A stretch of DNA of 64,000 nt from contig NZ_CP060395.1 in the NCBI RefSeq assembly GCF_015840335.1, positions 1,364,001 through 1,428,000 of the forward strand, in the 5' to 3' direction. A program made the translations under genes and the position numbers. Position 1 is the first letter of the stretch, and every line of letters begins with the position of its first letter. This document shows positions 54,034 to 63,620 of this stretch, one piece after another. Origin of the DNA: Synechococcus sp. CBW1108. GTDB taxonomy: Bacteria; Cyanobacteriota; Cyanobacteriia; PCC-6307; Cyanobiaceae. The notes beneath the pieces were generated by a model. The model was not told the origin of the DNA. It saw only the letters and a program-made list of their open reading frames with translations, and searched no databases.

Positions 54034-55197
54034 GTGTCTGTGCCCATGCCGATCGATCCGTCGGCCCCGCCCCAGGGCTACACCGTGCCGGTTTGGCTGG
54101 CGGCGGCGGCGCGGGCGGCCCTGCTCAGCCTGCGCGGCGAAGCCTGGCAGCGTCTCCAGCCCCTCTGGCTCGATCCCAGCCCGGCGGGCCCGGAGCAGGC
54201 GCAGCAGCCCGCTCTGGTGCCGGTGGAGTCGGCCGCACCCCTCGCCGATGGTTGGGTGCTGGCGATGGTCCGCTGTGATCCGGGGCCTGAGGTGCTCGAT
54301 CTCACCCGGGGCCTGGTTCTGTGGGTGTTGTTGCGTTGGCGCCAGGGCCCGGGTGAGTGGCTTGCGCTGCGGGCCGGTGAGGGGGTGGGGGTGCTGCAGG
54401 CCAGCGGCGAGCCCTGCCTCTCGGCCTATGCCCGCCAGCTGCTGGAGTGCAATCTCCGCCCCCTGGTGCCCGAGGGCCGGGGCCTCGAGCTTGTGGTGGT
54501 GATACCCCAGGGGCGGCGGTTGGCCGAGCGCACCAGCAACGCCGCCTTTGGCGTGGTGGACGGACTGGCCCTGATTGGCACCCAGGCCGAGGTGCAGCGC
54601 AGTGCGGCCCCCGATCAGCTGGCCTTGGCCCTGGCTGACCTGCGCGGGCGCTGCGGGGCTGAAGGCTTTGGCGGTGCTTTGGTGTTGGTGATCGGCGAGA
54701 ACGGCCTGGATCTGGCCCAGCAGCTGGGGGTGCCGGTTGACCTGTTGGTTAAGGCGGGCAATTGGATCGGGCCGTTGCTGGTGGCTGCGGCCGAGGCGGG
54801 GGTGCAGCGGCTGCTGTTGTTTGGCTATCAGGGCAAATTGATCAAATTGGCGGGCGGTATTTTTCACACCCATCACCATCTGGCCGATGGACGGGCTGAG
54901 GTGCTCACGGCGCTGGCAGCCTTAGCAGGCCTGGGCGGGGCTGCGCTGCAGGCCCTGCACGATGCCGCCACGGTGGAGGAGGCCTTGGCGCAGTTGAGTC
55001 GGCACGACCCAGCCAGGGCGGAGCGGCTGCGCCAGAGCATCGCGGCGGCGGTGGAGCGGCGCAGCCTCGCCTACCTGGCCCGCTATGGCCAGGAGCGGAT
55101 GGCGGTGGGGGCGGTGCTCTTTGACCGCTCCCGGCAGATCTGCGCTGTCGGGCCGGTGGGTTTCGAGCAGCTCAGCGCCCTGGGAGTGCAGTCGTAG
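54034..55197 (+). CDS. cbiD: Cobalt-precorrin-5B C1-methyltransferase CbiD
   Basis: A 387-aa enzyme of the anaerobic cobalamin route. The family motifs are recognisable although the N-terminal GYTTGTCAAAA-type block is changed to GYTVPVWLAAAARAAL. LVVVIPQGRRLAERTSN, AFGVVDGLALIGTQAEV, VLVIGENGLDLA, GNWIGPLLVAAAEAGVQRLLLFGYQGKLIKLAGG in pieces (GNWIGPLLV, FGYQGKLIKLAGG) and HTHHHLADGR support CbiD. GTG at 54034; an ATG lies 12 bases later. Upstream of guaA. Confidence 0.9.
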   Translation: MSVPMPIDPSAPPQGYTVPVWLAAAARAALLSLRGEAWQRLQPLWLDPSPAGPEQAQQPALVPVESAAPLADGWVLAMVRCDPGPEVLDLTRGLVLWVLLRWRQGPGEWLALRAGEGVGVLQASGEPCLSAYARQLLECNLRPLVPEGRGLELVVVIPQGRRLAERTSNAAFGVVDGLALIGTQAEVQRSAAPDQLALALADLRGRCGAEGFGGALVLVIGENGLDLAQQLGVPVDLLVKAGNWIGPLLVAAAEAGVQRLLLFGYQGKLIKLAGGIFHTHHHLADGRAEVLTALAALAGLGGAALQALHDAATVEEALAQLSRHDPARAERLRQSIAAAVERRSLAYLARYGQERMAVGAVLFDRSRQICAVGPVGFEQLSALGVQS

Positions 55198-55246
55198 ATC
55201 GCCGCCCCTAGGCTGACCAGAATGCCTTCGGGCTAAAGCGCTGTCG

Positions 55247-56899
55247 ATGTCCCAAGCCCCATCCCCCACCTTCGCATCTACAACTGCCCTGTCGCCCCAG
55301 ACCGCCCTGTCGCCCCAAATCGACGCCACGTCCCAATCGAGCCGCTATCCGGCGGTCGTGATCCTCGATTTCGGCTCCCAGTATTCCGAACTGATCGCCC
55401 GGCGGGTGCGGGAAACCGAGGTGTTCTCCCTGGTGATGGCTTACACCACCAGCGCCGAGGAGCTGGCGGCCCTGGCGCCCAAGGGCATCATCCTCAGCGG
55501 CGGCCCCAATTCCGTGTATGAGGCCGGGGCGCCGGTGTGTGATCCGGCTATCTGGGGGCTGGGCATCCCGGTGCTGGGGGTTTGCTACGGCATGCAGCTG
55601 ATGGTGCAGCAGCTGGGCGGGGCGGTGGTGGCCGCCGGTCGCGCCGAATACGGCAAGGCGCCATTGCACGTGGACGACCCGATCGACCTGCTCACCAACG
55701 TGGAATCGGGCTCCACGATGTGGATGAGCCATGGCGATTCGGTGCAGCGCCTGCCGGATGGCTTTGCGCGCCTGGCCCACACCGACAACACCCCGGAAGC
55801 GGCCGTTGCCGACCACCAGCGGCGCCTCTACGGCGTGCAGTTCCATCCCGAGGTGGTGCACTCCAGCTGCGGTATGGCCCTGATCCGCAATTTCGTCTAC
55901 CACATCTGCGGCTGTGAGGCTGACTGGACCACCGCCGCCTTCATCGACGAGGCCGTGGCCGACGTGCGCGCCCAGGTGGGCGATAGGCGGGTATTGCTGG
56001 CCCTGTCGGGCGGTGTGGACTCCTCCACCCTGGCCTTCCTGCTGCACCGGGCGATCGGCGACCAGCTCACCTGCATGTTTATCGACCAGGGCTTCATGCG
56101 CAAAGGGGAGCCTGAATTTCTGGTGGAATTCTTCGATAAGCGCTTCCACATCAACGTCGAATACATCAATGCCCGGGAGCGGTTCATCAACAAGCTCGAT
56201 GGTGTCACCGATCCGGAGGAGAAGCGCAAGCTGATCGGCACGGAGTTCATCCGCGTGTTCGAAGAGGAGAGCAAGCGGCTCGGCCCCTTCGCCTACCTGG
56301 CCCAGGGCACCCTCTATCCCGACGTGATCGAAAGTGCCGGTACGGGCATCGATCCCAAAACCGGCGAGCGGGTGGCGGTGAAGATCAAGAGCCACCACAA
56401 CGTGGGCGGCCTGCCCAAGGATCTCCAGTTCAAGCTGGTGGAGCCCCTGCGCCGCCTGTTCAAGGACGAAGTGCGCAAGGTGGGCCGCAGCCTGGGCCTG
56501 CCCCAGGAGATCGTGGGTCGTCACCCCTTCCCCGGGCCGGGCCTGGCGATCCGCATTCTGGGAGAGGTCACCAGCGAGAAGCTCAATATCCTGCGCGATG
56601 CCGATCTGATCGTGCGCGAGGAAGTGAGTGAGGCCGGCCTACATAACGAGATCTGGCAGGCCTTTGCCGTGCTGCTGCCGGTGCGCAGCGTGGGGGTGAT
56701 GGGCGACAAGCGCACCTATGCCTTCCCGATCGTGGTGCGCTGCGTCTCCTCGGAAGACGGCATGACGGCCGACTGGTCGCGTTTGCCCTACGACCTGCTG
56801 GAGAAGATCTCCAACCGCATCGTCAACGAGGTCAAGGGCGTCAACCGGGTGGTGCTCGACATCACCAGCAAGCCCCCCGGCACGATCGAGTGGGAGTAG
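55247..56899 (+). CDS. guaA: GMP synthase (glutamine-hydrolysing)
   Basis: A 550-aa two-domain enzyme. The class I glutamine amidotransferase part has [28 protein letters not shown] with the catalytic Cys, and FHPEVVHS. The ATP pyrophosphatase part has [14 protein letters not shown] and the C-terminal dimer domain ending [11 protein letters not shown]. The N-terminus has an added low-complexity lead of about 35 residues with ALSPQ twice from an 18-bp imperfect repeat (55282-55317). Confidence 0.97.
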   Translation: MSQAPSPTFASTTALSPQTALSPQIDATSQSSRYPAVVILDFGSQYSELIARRVRETEVFSLVMAYTTSAEELAALAPKGIILSGGPNSVYEAGAPVCDPAIWGLGIPVLGVCYGMQLMVQQLGGAVVAAGRAEYGKAPLHVDDPIDLLTNVESGSTMWMSHGDSVQRLPDGFARLAHTDNTPEAAVADHQRRLYGVQFHPEVVHSSCGMALIRNFVYHICGCEADWTTAAFIDEAVADVRAQVGDRRVLLALSGGVDSSTLAFLLHRAIGDQLTCMFIDQGFMRKGEPEFLVEFFDKRFHINVEYINARERFINKLDGVTDPEEKRKLIGTEFIRVFEEESKRLGPFAYLAQGTLYPDVIESAGTGIDPKTGERVAVKIKSHHNVGGLPKDLQFKLVEPLRRLFKDEVRKVGRSLGLPQEIVGRHPFPGPGLAIRILGEVTSEKLNILRDADLIVREEVSEAGLHNEIWQAFAVLLPVRSVGVMGDKRTYAFPIVVRCVSSEDGMTADWSRLPYDLLEKISNRIVNEVKGVNRVVLDITSKPPGTIEWE

Positions 56900-56945
56900 C
56901 CCCGGCCCCGCAGCTTCGATACCATCGGCTCCCAGCCCTGCCGTC

Positions 56946-57575
56946 GTGACTGCTGCCACCGTGACCTCCGGCTCGACAACCCCTGATTCCGACAGGCAGC
57001 GCAGGCTGCAGCAGGACAGCATCCAGTTCGGGGCAAAGACCGTCTACCTCAACCCCTTTCTCTATTGGCGCCGCTTCGACGCCAATACCGACCGTTGGTT
57101 GCGGGAGCCCGGCCAGTTAATGGAGGAGCAGATCCTCACCAACCGGGCCCGGTTCTACCCCGAAGTCAACTGGGATCTGCTCGATAAGGACGAGCGCGAT
57201 GCCAAGGATGGGGCGGTGGAGATGTTCATCAAGAGTCTGGAGCTGATCAGCACGTTCAACCCCGAGCTCACCGCCGGCCAGCTGCTCGAGGTGGAGCGCA
57301 AGATGGCGGTCACCAAGAAGCAGTCCTTTGAACGCTGGGTGGCCCGGGCCCTGAAGCGGCGCCTGAATGAGGAGCACAAGGCCCGGCGGCGCTTCGACCG
57401 GGAGCGCAGCTGGCTCGCCTGGATGGAGTGGCTTTCCCTCGATGTGACCCGCCAGGCCCTGGTGCCCCTGGCCTCCTTGCTGGTGATTGCGGTGGCTGGG
57501 GGTTGGTGGTGGGGCAGTCAGCAAAATTGTCGCCAGGTGATCGTCAATCCGGGCATCCAGCGCCTAGCCCCCTGA
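56946..57575 (+). CDS. Conserved cyanobacterial protein with C-terminal membrane helix
   Basis: A 209-aa protein from GTG 56946. The core reads LNPFLYWRRFDANTDRWLREPGQ and YPEVNWDLLDKDERDAKDGAVEMFI, followed by basic helices (RWVARALKRRLNEEHKARRRFD), and ends in one membrane segment (ALVPLASLLVIAVAGGWWWG) plus a short tail with a Cys. I recall similar unnamed proteins in picocyanobacteria. The topology suggests a cytosolic domain tethered to a membrane. Confidence 0.68.
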   Translation: MTAATVTSGSTTPDSDRQRRLQQDSIQFGAKTVYLNPFLYWRRFDANTDRWLREPGQLMEEQILTNRARFYPEVNWDLLDKDERDAKDGAVEMFIKSLELISTFNPELTAGQLLEVERKMAVTKKQSFERWVARALKRRLNEEHKARRRFDRERSWLAWMEWLSLDVTRQALVPLASLLVIAVAGGWWWGSQQNCRQVIVNPGIQRLAP

Positions 57576-57626
57576 TCCGGGGCCCCAGGCAGGTCAGACT
57601 GGCAATCTTGAGCCAGGACTGCCGCA

Positions 57627-57986
57627 ATGGCCACTGACCCATTTGATGCCCTGCGGCTCACCCTGATGCAGGACCTATTGCCCGTCGGCCTGGCAGTGGT
57701 CGACCGCGCTCGCAAGGGCGGTCCCCAGGCGGTGCTGGCTGCCTTTGATGGCCGCTCAGAGGATCCGCTCGGCAGCCTGCGCCAGGAGGGGGAACCGGCC
57801 GCAAGTCAGCTGCGCCAGGGGTTGGACCGGGTCAGCCCCGGCCTGGGCAATCCCGTGATGAAGGTGGAGGTGCACGACGTGGCGGCCGAAGCGGCTGATC
57901 CCCAGGACGCCCTGGAGTTGCAACAGGGTCTGGCCCGCATAGCTGAGCGGCTGGAGCTGCTGGAGCAGCGGCTCGAATCCGACTGA
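57627..57986 (+). CDS. Hypothetical protein upstream of PBP2
   Basis: A 119-aa protein. LMQDLLPVGLAVVDRARKGGPQAVLAAF suggests an amphipathic helix. A middle segment follows (GNPVMKVEVHDVAAEA), with a coiled-coil end (LQQGLARIAERLELLEQRLE). No family is recognised. It stops 2 bases before the mrdA start, so the two are probably translationally coupled; a role near the cell wall is only a guess from context. Confidence 0.65.
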   Translation: MATDPFDALRLTLMQDLLPVGLAVVDRARKGGPQAVLAAFDGRSEDPLGSLRQEGEPAASQLRQGLDRVSPGLGNPVMKVEVHDVAAEAADPQDALELQQGLARIAERLELLEQRLESD

Positions 57987-57988
57987 CC

Positions 57989-59746
57989 ATGGCCTTTGGT
58001 CCAGGGGCTTCGCGCCATTGCGGCATCGGCCGGCAGCCCGCCTGGTTGCTGGCGGTGGTGCTGCTGTTCAGTGGGGCGATGGTGGCGCGGCTGGCCTGGC
58101 TGCAGCTGGTGCACGGCGCTGAGAATCGGGCCAGGGCCGATGAAAATCGAATCCGGCTGATGCCCCGTAATCCGATCCGGGGCCGGCTGTTGGATCGCCA
58201 TGGCCAGGTGCTGGCCAGCAGCCGCCTCACCTACAACCTCTACATCCAGCCCCGGGAGGTGGGCGAGACCCAGTGGCCCGCCCTGCGGGATCGGCTGGCG
58301 GCGGTGCTGGCAGTGGGGGCTGGCGAGTTGGATGCCAAGCGTCGCAGCGGAGCCAATGCGGAGGGATTTCGGATTGAGTTGGCCAGGGGGCTCAGCCCTG
58401 AGCAGGTGCTGCGCTTTAAGGAGCAGGCCGCCGGCCTGACGGGCGCCGAGGTGGATGTGGACATCCTGCGCAGCTATCCCCACGGTCGGCTGGCGGCCCA
58501 CGTACTCGGCTACACCAGCGGCATCACCGAGGAGGAATACGACCAGCTCCAGCCCAAGGGCTACCGAATCCGCGATCGGGTGGGCCGCAGTGGCGTGGAG
58601 AAGCAATTCGAGGGCCACCTGCGGGGCGAGTGGGGCGGCCAGCAGGTGGAGGTCAATGCGGCAGGTGAGGTGCAGCGAATCCTGGGCGAAAAACCCGCCA
58701 GGGCGGGGAAGGACCTACGCCTCACCCTGGATCTGGAGTTGCAGAAGGCGGCGGAGCGGGCCCTCGATGGGGTCCGCAAGGGGGCGATCGTGGCCCTCGA
58801 TCCCCAGACCGGAGCCATCCGGGCCCTCGCCAGTCGGCCCACGTTTGATCCCAATGTGTTTTCCCCCGCCCCGAGCACGAGCCAGTGGGCCAGCCTCAAC
58901 ACCCCGGATGCCCCCCTGCTCAATCGCGCCTTCCAGGGCTTTCCCCCGGCAAGCACCTTCAAGATCGTCACCACCATCGCGGGCCTTGAATCGGGCCTGT
59001 ATGCGGCCGACTCGAAGGTGATGACGATGAACTCCTTCTGCTACGCGGGCCTCTGCTACGGCGACCATGGCGCCCACGGGGCGATCGGTTTTCCCCTTGC
59101 CCTGGCGGTGAGCAGCAACACCTTCTACTACCAGGTGGGGCTCAAGGTGGGCCCCGATGAGCTGTTCAAGGCCGCCCGCCGGATGGGCTACGGCCAGGTC
59201 ACCGGCATCGAGTTGAAGGGCGAGGAAACGCCGGGGCTGCTGGGTGACCAGGCCTGGAAAAGGGAGGCGCTGGGGGAGGAATGGACGCCCGTGGACACGA
59301 TCACCTCGGCCATCGGCCAGGGGGCCCTGCAGGTGACACCGATCCAGATGGCCCGGCTCTATGCCGCGGTGGCCAATGGGGGCTGGCTGGTGACGCCCCA
59401 CTTGGTGGAGCGCCCCACCGAGCGCACCTGGATCGGGCTCAAGCCGGCCACCTTGAAAGTCCTACGCGACGGCCTGCGTCAGGTGGTGACCAACGGCACC
59501 GCCACCCTGCTCAACGACCCCAACCTGCCGGCCGTGGCTGGTAAGACCGGCACCGGTGAGGACCCACCCCGGCCCGACCATGCCTGGTTTGGGGGCTATG
59601 CCCCAGCTGGAAAGCCCACCCTGGTGATCATCGCCTTCGGCGAAAACTCCGGGGGCTATGGCGGCACCGTGGCGGCGCCAATGGTGAAGGCGTTGATGAC
59701 CACCTGGTTTCGGGGCGCTCTGGCCGCTGCCCCCGCCCGCCCCTGA
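57989..59746 (+). CDS. mrdA: Penicillin-binding protein 2 (PBP2), transpeptidase
   Basis: A 585-aa membrane protein: one N-terminal helix (LLAVVLLFSGAMVARLAWL), a PBP dimerisation region (NPIRGRLLDRHGQVLA; YTSGITEEEYD; RDRVGRSGVEKQFE) and a transpeptidase domain with the three active-site motifs STFK (PPASTFKIVT), SSN (SSNTFYYQVG) and KTG (GKTGTGED). It crosslinks peptidoglycan during cell elongation. It ends 1 base before the convergent sqdX stop. Confidence 0.95.
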   Translation: MAFGPGASRHCGIGRQPAWLLAVVLLFSGAMVARLAWLQLVHGAENRARADENRIRLMPRNPIRGRLLDRHGQVLASSRLTYNLYIQPREVGETQWPALRDRLAAVLAVGAGELDAKRRSGANAEGFRIELARGLSPEQVLRFKEQAAGLTGAEVDVDILRSYPHGRLAAHVLGYTSGITEEEYDQLQPKGYRIRDRVGRSGVEKQFEGHLRGEWGGQQVEVNAAGEVQRILGEKPARAGKDLRLTLDLELQKAAERALDGVRKGAIVALDPQTGAIRALASRPTFDPNVFSPAPSTSQWASLNTPDAPLLNRAFQGFPPASTFKIVTTIAGLESGLYAADSKVMTMNSFCYAGLCYGDHGAHGAIGFPLALAVSSNTFYYQVGLKVGPDELFKAARRMGYGQVTGIELKGEETPGLLGDQAWKREALGEEWTPVDTITSAIGQGALQVTPIQMARLYAAVANGGWLVTPHLVERPTERTWIGLKPATLKVLRDGLRQVVTNGTATLLNDPNLPAVAGKTGTGEDPPRPDHAWFGGYAPAGKPTLVIIAFGENSGGYGGTVAAPMVKALMTTWFRGALAAAPARP

Positions 59747-59747
59747 C

Positions 59748-60884
59748 TCAGGCGACCAGCTGCAGTTCGGGATGGGCCAGTAGGCGTTTGTAGTAGCCGC
59801 GCAGTTGGTCGGTGGCGCCAGCCCAGCCCCAGCGCTCCGCTTCCTGGCGAGCGTTCTGGCGCAGCTGGGCCCGCTGGCTGGCATCGCCCAACAGGCGCTC
59901 GACGGCCGCGGCCAGGCTGCCCTCCTGGTCTGGTTCGTAGAGGCAGCCGTTCACCCCATCGCTGACGATGTCGGGGATGCCACCGCGGTTGGCGCCCACC
60001 ACCGGGCAGCCCGCCGCCATCGCTTCTAACAGCACCAGGCCCAGGGTTTCGGTGCTGGAGGGGAACAGGAAGGCGTCGCCGCTGGCATAGGCCGAGGCCA
60101 GCTCTTCCCCGGCCAGGTAACCCACAAAGTGGGTGGGGGTGCCGGCAAAGATCTTCTCGAGTTGCTGGCGGTAGGGCCCATCCCCCACCAGGGCCAGCCG
60201 GGCCTCCGGCAGGGCATCGAGCACGGGCCGGATCCGCTCGATCTGCTTTTCGGCCGACAGCCGGCCGATGTAGAGCAGCAACTTGTCGGTGTCGCTGTGG
60301 CCGTTGAGCAGCCGCTCCCGCATGGCCTGGGAGCGCAGGGTGGGCCGGAACAGCTCCGTATCCACACCGCGCTGCCACAGGTCGGTGTTTTGGATGCCCT
60401 TTTCACTCAGTTCCTGCACCATCGCCGTTGAGGTGCAGAGGTTGAGCCGGGCCTGGTTGTGGGCGGCTTTGAGCAATTCCCACAGCAGGGGCTCGAGCAT
60501 GCCCATGCCGTAGTGCTCCAGGTATTTGGGCAGGTGGGTGTGGTAGCTGGCCACCAGCGGGTAGGCCTTGGTTTTGGCCAGCCAGATGCCGCCCAGGCCC
60601 AGCACGGCCGGGTTGACCACGTGCACCAGGTCGGGTTGGAAGAGGTCGAGGGCTTCGGCCACCGCGGGCCGCGGCAGGGCCAGCTTGAGCTCGGGGTAGA
60701 GGGGCAGCGGCATGGCCGGCACCCCCACCACCTTGGCCCCCATGTAGCTGGCAGGCGCACCCTCCGGGCAGAAGATCAACACCTCGTCGCCGGCCGCCAC
60801 CAGGTGCTGCACCGTCTTGGTCAGCCGGGTGACGATCCCGTCGACCTTGGGCAGGAAGGTTTCGGTGAAGAAGGCGATTTTCAA
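59748..60884 (-). CDS. sqdX: Sulfoquinovosyldiacylglycerol synthase SqdX
   Basis: GT4-type glycosyltransferase of 378 aa that transfers sulfoquinovose to diacylglycerol in the membrane. LKIAFFTETFLPKVDGIV is the family start, then DLVHVVNPA, ASYHTHLPKYL, LLYIGRLSAEKQIERI, ALVGDGPYRQQL and SSTETLGLVLLEAMAAGCPVV in pieces (SSTETLGLV, EAMAAGCPVV). No ATG or GTG fits the family start, so the TTG at 60884 is used; the open frame extends upstream into the end of sqdB. Second gene of a sqdB-sqdX operon. Confidence 0.92.
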   Translation of the reverse strand: MKIAFFTETFLPKVDGIVTRLTKTVQHLVAAGDEVLIFCPEGAPASYMGAKVVGVPAMPLPLYPELKLALPRPAVAEALDLFQPDLVHVVNPAVLGLGGIWLAKTKAYPLVASYHTHLPKYLEHYGMGMLEPLLWELLKAAHNQARLNLCTSTAMVQELSEKGIQNTDLWQRGVDTELFRPTLRSQAMRERLLNGHSDTDKLLLYIGRLSAEKQIERIRPVLDALPEARLALVGDGPYRQQLEKIFAGTPTHFVGYLAGEELASAYASGDAFLFPSSTETLGLVLLEAMAAGCPVVGANRGGIPDIVSDGVNGCLYEPDQEGSLAAAVERLLGDASQRAQLRQNARQEAERWGWAGATDQLRGYYKRLLAHPELQLVA

Positions 60885-60900
60885 GGGTTCAGGTCCCGCC

Positions 60901-62094
60901 TCAGGCCATCTGAATCGCCTGGGCCTGGGTGCGGGTCCAGGCCGAGACGCAGGGGATGCGGCTGCGGTCGCAGCGGTCGGCCCAACGGCGGGCCACATCC
61001 ACCACCTCGGCCAGCAGGCCGTTATCGAGGGTGGTGGGGTTGAGGCCCAGCTCGATGAAGCAGCGGTTGTCCACGATCAGGTCGTTCTCAACGGCCTCGT
61101 TGCGGGGGTTGGGCAGGTAGTTGATCTCGGCGCCGGTGAGAGCCGCCACCTTGCGGGCCAGTTCGCCCACCTGGTGGCTCTCGGTCATCTGGTTGAAGAT
61201 CTTGACGCGCTCGCCCCGCTCCGGGGGGTTTTCCAGGGCCAGTTGGACACACTTCACCGAGTCGCGGATGTGGATGAAGGCGCGGGTCTGACCGCCGGTG
61301 CCATGCACGGTGAGCGGATAGCCGATCGCCGCCTGCATCAGGAAGCGGTTGAGCACGGTGCCGTAGTCACCGTCGTAGTCGAAGCGGTTGGTGAGGCGCG
61401 GGTCCCGCTCGGTGGCCTCGGTGTTGGTGCCCCAGACGATGCCTTGGTGCAGGTCGGTGATGCGGACCCGGTCGTTTTTGTTGTAGTAGAGGAAGAGCAA
61501 CTGGTCGAGCGTCTTGGTCATGTGATAGACGCTGCCAGGAGAGGCCGGGTGCAGGATCTCCTCCTCAAAGCGGCTGCCGTCGGGCTGGGGCACCTCCACC
61601 TTGAGGTAACCCTCGGGGATGGTGGCGCCGCGGTGGGAGCCGTAGCCGTAGACGCCCATCGTGCCCAGGTGGATGATGTGGATATCGAGGCCGCTCTCCA
61701 CGATCGCGGCGAGCAGGTTGTGGGTGCCGTTGACGTTGTTGTCGACCGTGTAGCGCTTGGTGGCGCTGCTCTTCATTGAATAGGGCGCGGCCCGCTGCTC
61801 GGCGAAGTGGACGACTGCATCGGGGCGCTCCGCCAGCAGCAGATCCACCAGCCGCTGATACTCATGGGCCAGGTCGAGGTGCAGGAAGCGCATCGGCTTG
61901 CCGCCCACCTGCTCCCAGGCCCGCAGCCGCTCACCCATGGTGGCAATCGGGGTGAGCGACTCCACCTCCAGATCGATGTCGATCTTGCGGCGGCTGAGGT
62001 TGTCGACGATGACCACTTCGTGGCCCGCATCCGCCAGGTTCACCGCGCAGGGCCAACCGCAGAAGCCGTCGCCACCCAGAACGAAGACCTTCAT
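60901..62094 (-). CDS. sqdB: UDP-sulfoquinovose synthase SqdB
   Basis: An SDR-fold enzyme of 397 aa that makes UDP-sulfoquinovose from UDP-glucose and sulfite. The Rossmann start MKVFVLGGDGFCGWPCAVNLA, DNLSRRKIDIDLEV, VHFAEQRAAPYSM, LGTMGVYGYG and the Y-x3-K motif in SVYHMTK are all present. An in-frame ATG 12 bases upstream is possible. With SqdX it makes the anionic thylakoid sulfolipid. Confidence 0.96.
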   Translation of the reverse strand: MKVFVLGGDGFCGWPCAVNLADAGHEVVIVDNLSRRKIDIDLEVESLTPIATMGERLRAWEQVGGKPMRFLHLDLAHEYQRLVDLLLAERPDAVVHFAEQRAAPYSMKSSATKRYTVDNNVNGTHNLLAAIVESGLDIHIIHLGTMGVYGYGSHRGATIPEGYLKVEVPQPDGSRFEEEILHPASPGSVYHMTKTLDQLLFLYYNKNDRVRITDLHQGIVWGTNTEATERDPRLTNRFDYDGDYGTVLNRFLMQAAIGYPLTVHGTGGQTRAFIHIRDSVKCVQLALENPPERGERVKIFNQMTESHQVGELARKVAALTGAEINYLPNPRNEAVENDLIVDNRCFIELGLNPTTLDNGLLAEVVDVARRWADRCDRSRIPCVSAWTRTQAQAIQMA

Positions 62095-62196
62095 CCCAAC
62101 CCCCATTCTGAAAAGTTCCAGACCCCTGCAGGTCGAGCAGATGCTCCGCTGGGCAAGCTACTACAGGCGTTCGGCCCTGGACTTGCCAGGCCTGTC

Positions 62197-63021
62197 TCAG
62201 CTGCCCACCAGGCCGGTTCCCGGGGAGCTGGCCCTGGCCTCAGCTCGGATCGGCAGGCGTCCGGCATGGAAGGCGCTGCGGCCAGCTTCCGTAGCCAGGG
62301 CCATGGCCCTGGCCATCACCGCCGGATTGCCAGCCAGGGCGATGGCGCTGTTGATCAGCAGGGCATCGGCGCCCATTTCCATGGCCTGGGCGGCCTCGCT
62401 GGGCACGCCGATGCCGGCGTCGACCACCACTGGCACCCGGGCGTTTTCGATGATCAGGGCGATGTTGGCGGCGTTGCGAATGCCCTGGCCGGAACCGATC
62501 GGCGAGCCCAGCGGCATCACGGTGGCGCAGCCCACCTCCTCCAGCCGTTTGGCCAGCAGCGGATCGGCATTGATGTAAGGCAACACTGTGAAGCCTTCCT
62601 TCACCAATTGCTCGGCGGCCTCCAGGGTGCCGAAGGGATCGGGCAGTAGATGTTTGGTGTCGGGGATCACCTCCAGCTTCACGAAGGTGTTGTCCTCCTG
62701 GCCCGCGAGCTTGGCCAACTCCCTGCCCAGCCGGGCCACCCGCACGGCCTCCTCTGCAGTGGCGCAGCCGGCCGTATTGGGCAGCATCCAGATGCGGGTC
62801 CAGTCGATGGCCTCGATCAGGCCCCCATGGCCGGCAGCCTGGCTCTGGACCCGCCGCACCGCCACGGTGACGATTTCGCAGGCACTGGCGCTAATGCTGG
62901 CCTGCATCGCCTCGAGGCTGGGGTATTTGCCGGTGCCGGTCATCAGGCGGCTGCCGAAACGGCGGCCAGCAATCACCAGCGGGTCGCTGGGGGCAGGGGT
63001 GGGGGCGGCGGTGGTGACCAC
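62197..63021 (-). CDS. thiG: Thiazole synthase ThiG
   Basis: A 274-aa TIM barrel that builds the thiazole of thiamine with ThiS sulfur and dehydroglycine. Family blocks: [52 protein letters not shown] and [21 protein letters not shown] in pieces (VDAGIG, EMGADA). The catalytic Lys is expected in VKLEVI. Divergent from the secreted-protein gene with 58 bases between, too short for a TPP riboswitch, and none is seen. Confidence 0.96.
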   Translation of the reverse strand: MVTTAAPTPAPSDPLVIAGRRFGSRLMTGTGKYPSLEAMQASISASACEIVTVAVRRVQSQAAGHGGLIEAIDWTRIWMLPNTAGCATAEEAVRVARLGRELAKLAGQEDNTFVKLEVIPDTKHLLPDPFGTLEAAEQLVKEGFTVLPYINADPLLAKRLEEVGCATVMPLGSPIGSGQGIRNAANIALIIENARVPVVVDAGIGVPSEAAQAMEMGADALLINSAIALAGNPAVMARAMALATEAGRSAFHAGRLPIRAEARASSPGTGLVGS

Positions 63022-63079
63022 GGAGCAGGGCCGGAGCTTGGCAACGGTCCTAGCCTCCCACTAGCTGGTTCCTCCCACC

Positions 63080-63610
63080 GTGTCCCTGGCCATTCTTCGC
63101 TCGCTCCCCTGGCTTGCCGCTGCCCCCTTGGCCCTGCTGGCCCTGGTGGCCTCGCCGGCAGGGGCGTCCACCCCCTTGGCGGTTGGTTCGGTCGGGGCCG
63201 AAACCTTCGATCCCGTGGCCCGCGCCCAGCTGCTGGCTACCCAGATGGCCCGCACCTGGAGTGGCGGGTACCAATCCTTTGGCATCGGCCAGAGCGGCCC
63301 CAGCCAGAGCATCCAGGCCGAGCTGCGGCTGGCCAGCGTGACGCCGATGGGGCAGATGATTGACCTGCGCGGAGAACTCACCCTCGGCGGGGTCACAACC
63401 CCGGTGCAGGGCAACCTGAACGCCGAGTCTGACCAACTCGATCTGGTGATGCTCTGCCAGTGCGAGGTGGCGGGCCTGGAGATGGGTGGCGTCTTCTCGG
63501 GGCTGGAGGGGCTGCAGCTATCCGGCTGGCAGTCTCCCCGGCTCACCAACCCCGGGGGTCGCCTGGATCTGAAGCCCCTGGGCTCCAGTCCAGCTGCTGG
63601 CGGGCTGTGA
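63080..63610 (+). CDS. Secreted protein of unknown function
   Basis: A 176-aa protein from GTG 63080 with a signal peptide (LPWLAAAPLALLALVASPAGA). The mature part has ARAQLLATQMARTWSGGYQSF, IQAELRLASVTPMGQMIDLRGELTL and DQLDLVMLCQCEVAGLEMGG, a strand-rich pattern with a CQC motif. I recall similar unnamed proteins in picocyanobacteria. Convergent with the TPR gene. Confidence 0.65.
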   Translation: MSLAILRSLPWLAAAPLALLALVASPAGASTPLAVGSVGAETFDPVARAQLLATQMARTWSGGYQSFGIGQSGPSQSIQAELRLASVTPMGQMIDLRGELTLGGVTTPVQGNLNAESDQLDLVMLCQCEVAGLEMGGVFSGLEGLQLSGWQSPRLTNPGGRLDLKPLGSSPAAGGL

Positions 63611-63620
63611 TGGGCTGGAT

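Noticed and set aside
63022-63079. TPP riboswitch upstream of thiG
   Set aside because: Only 58 bases separate thiG from the divergent gene and no CUGAGA-type core is present.
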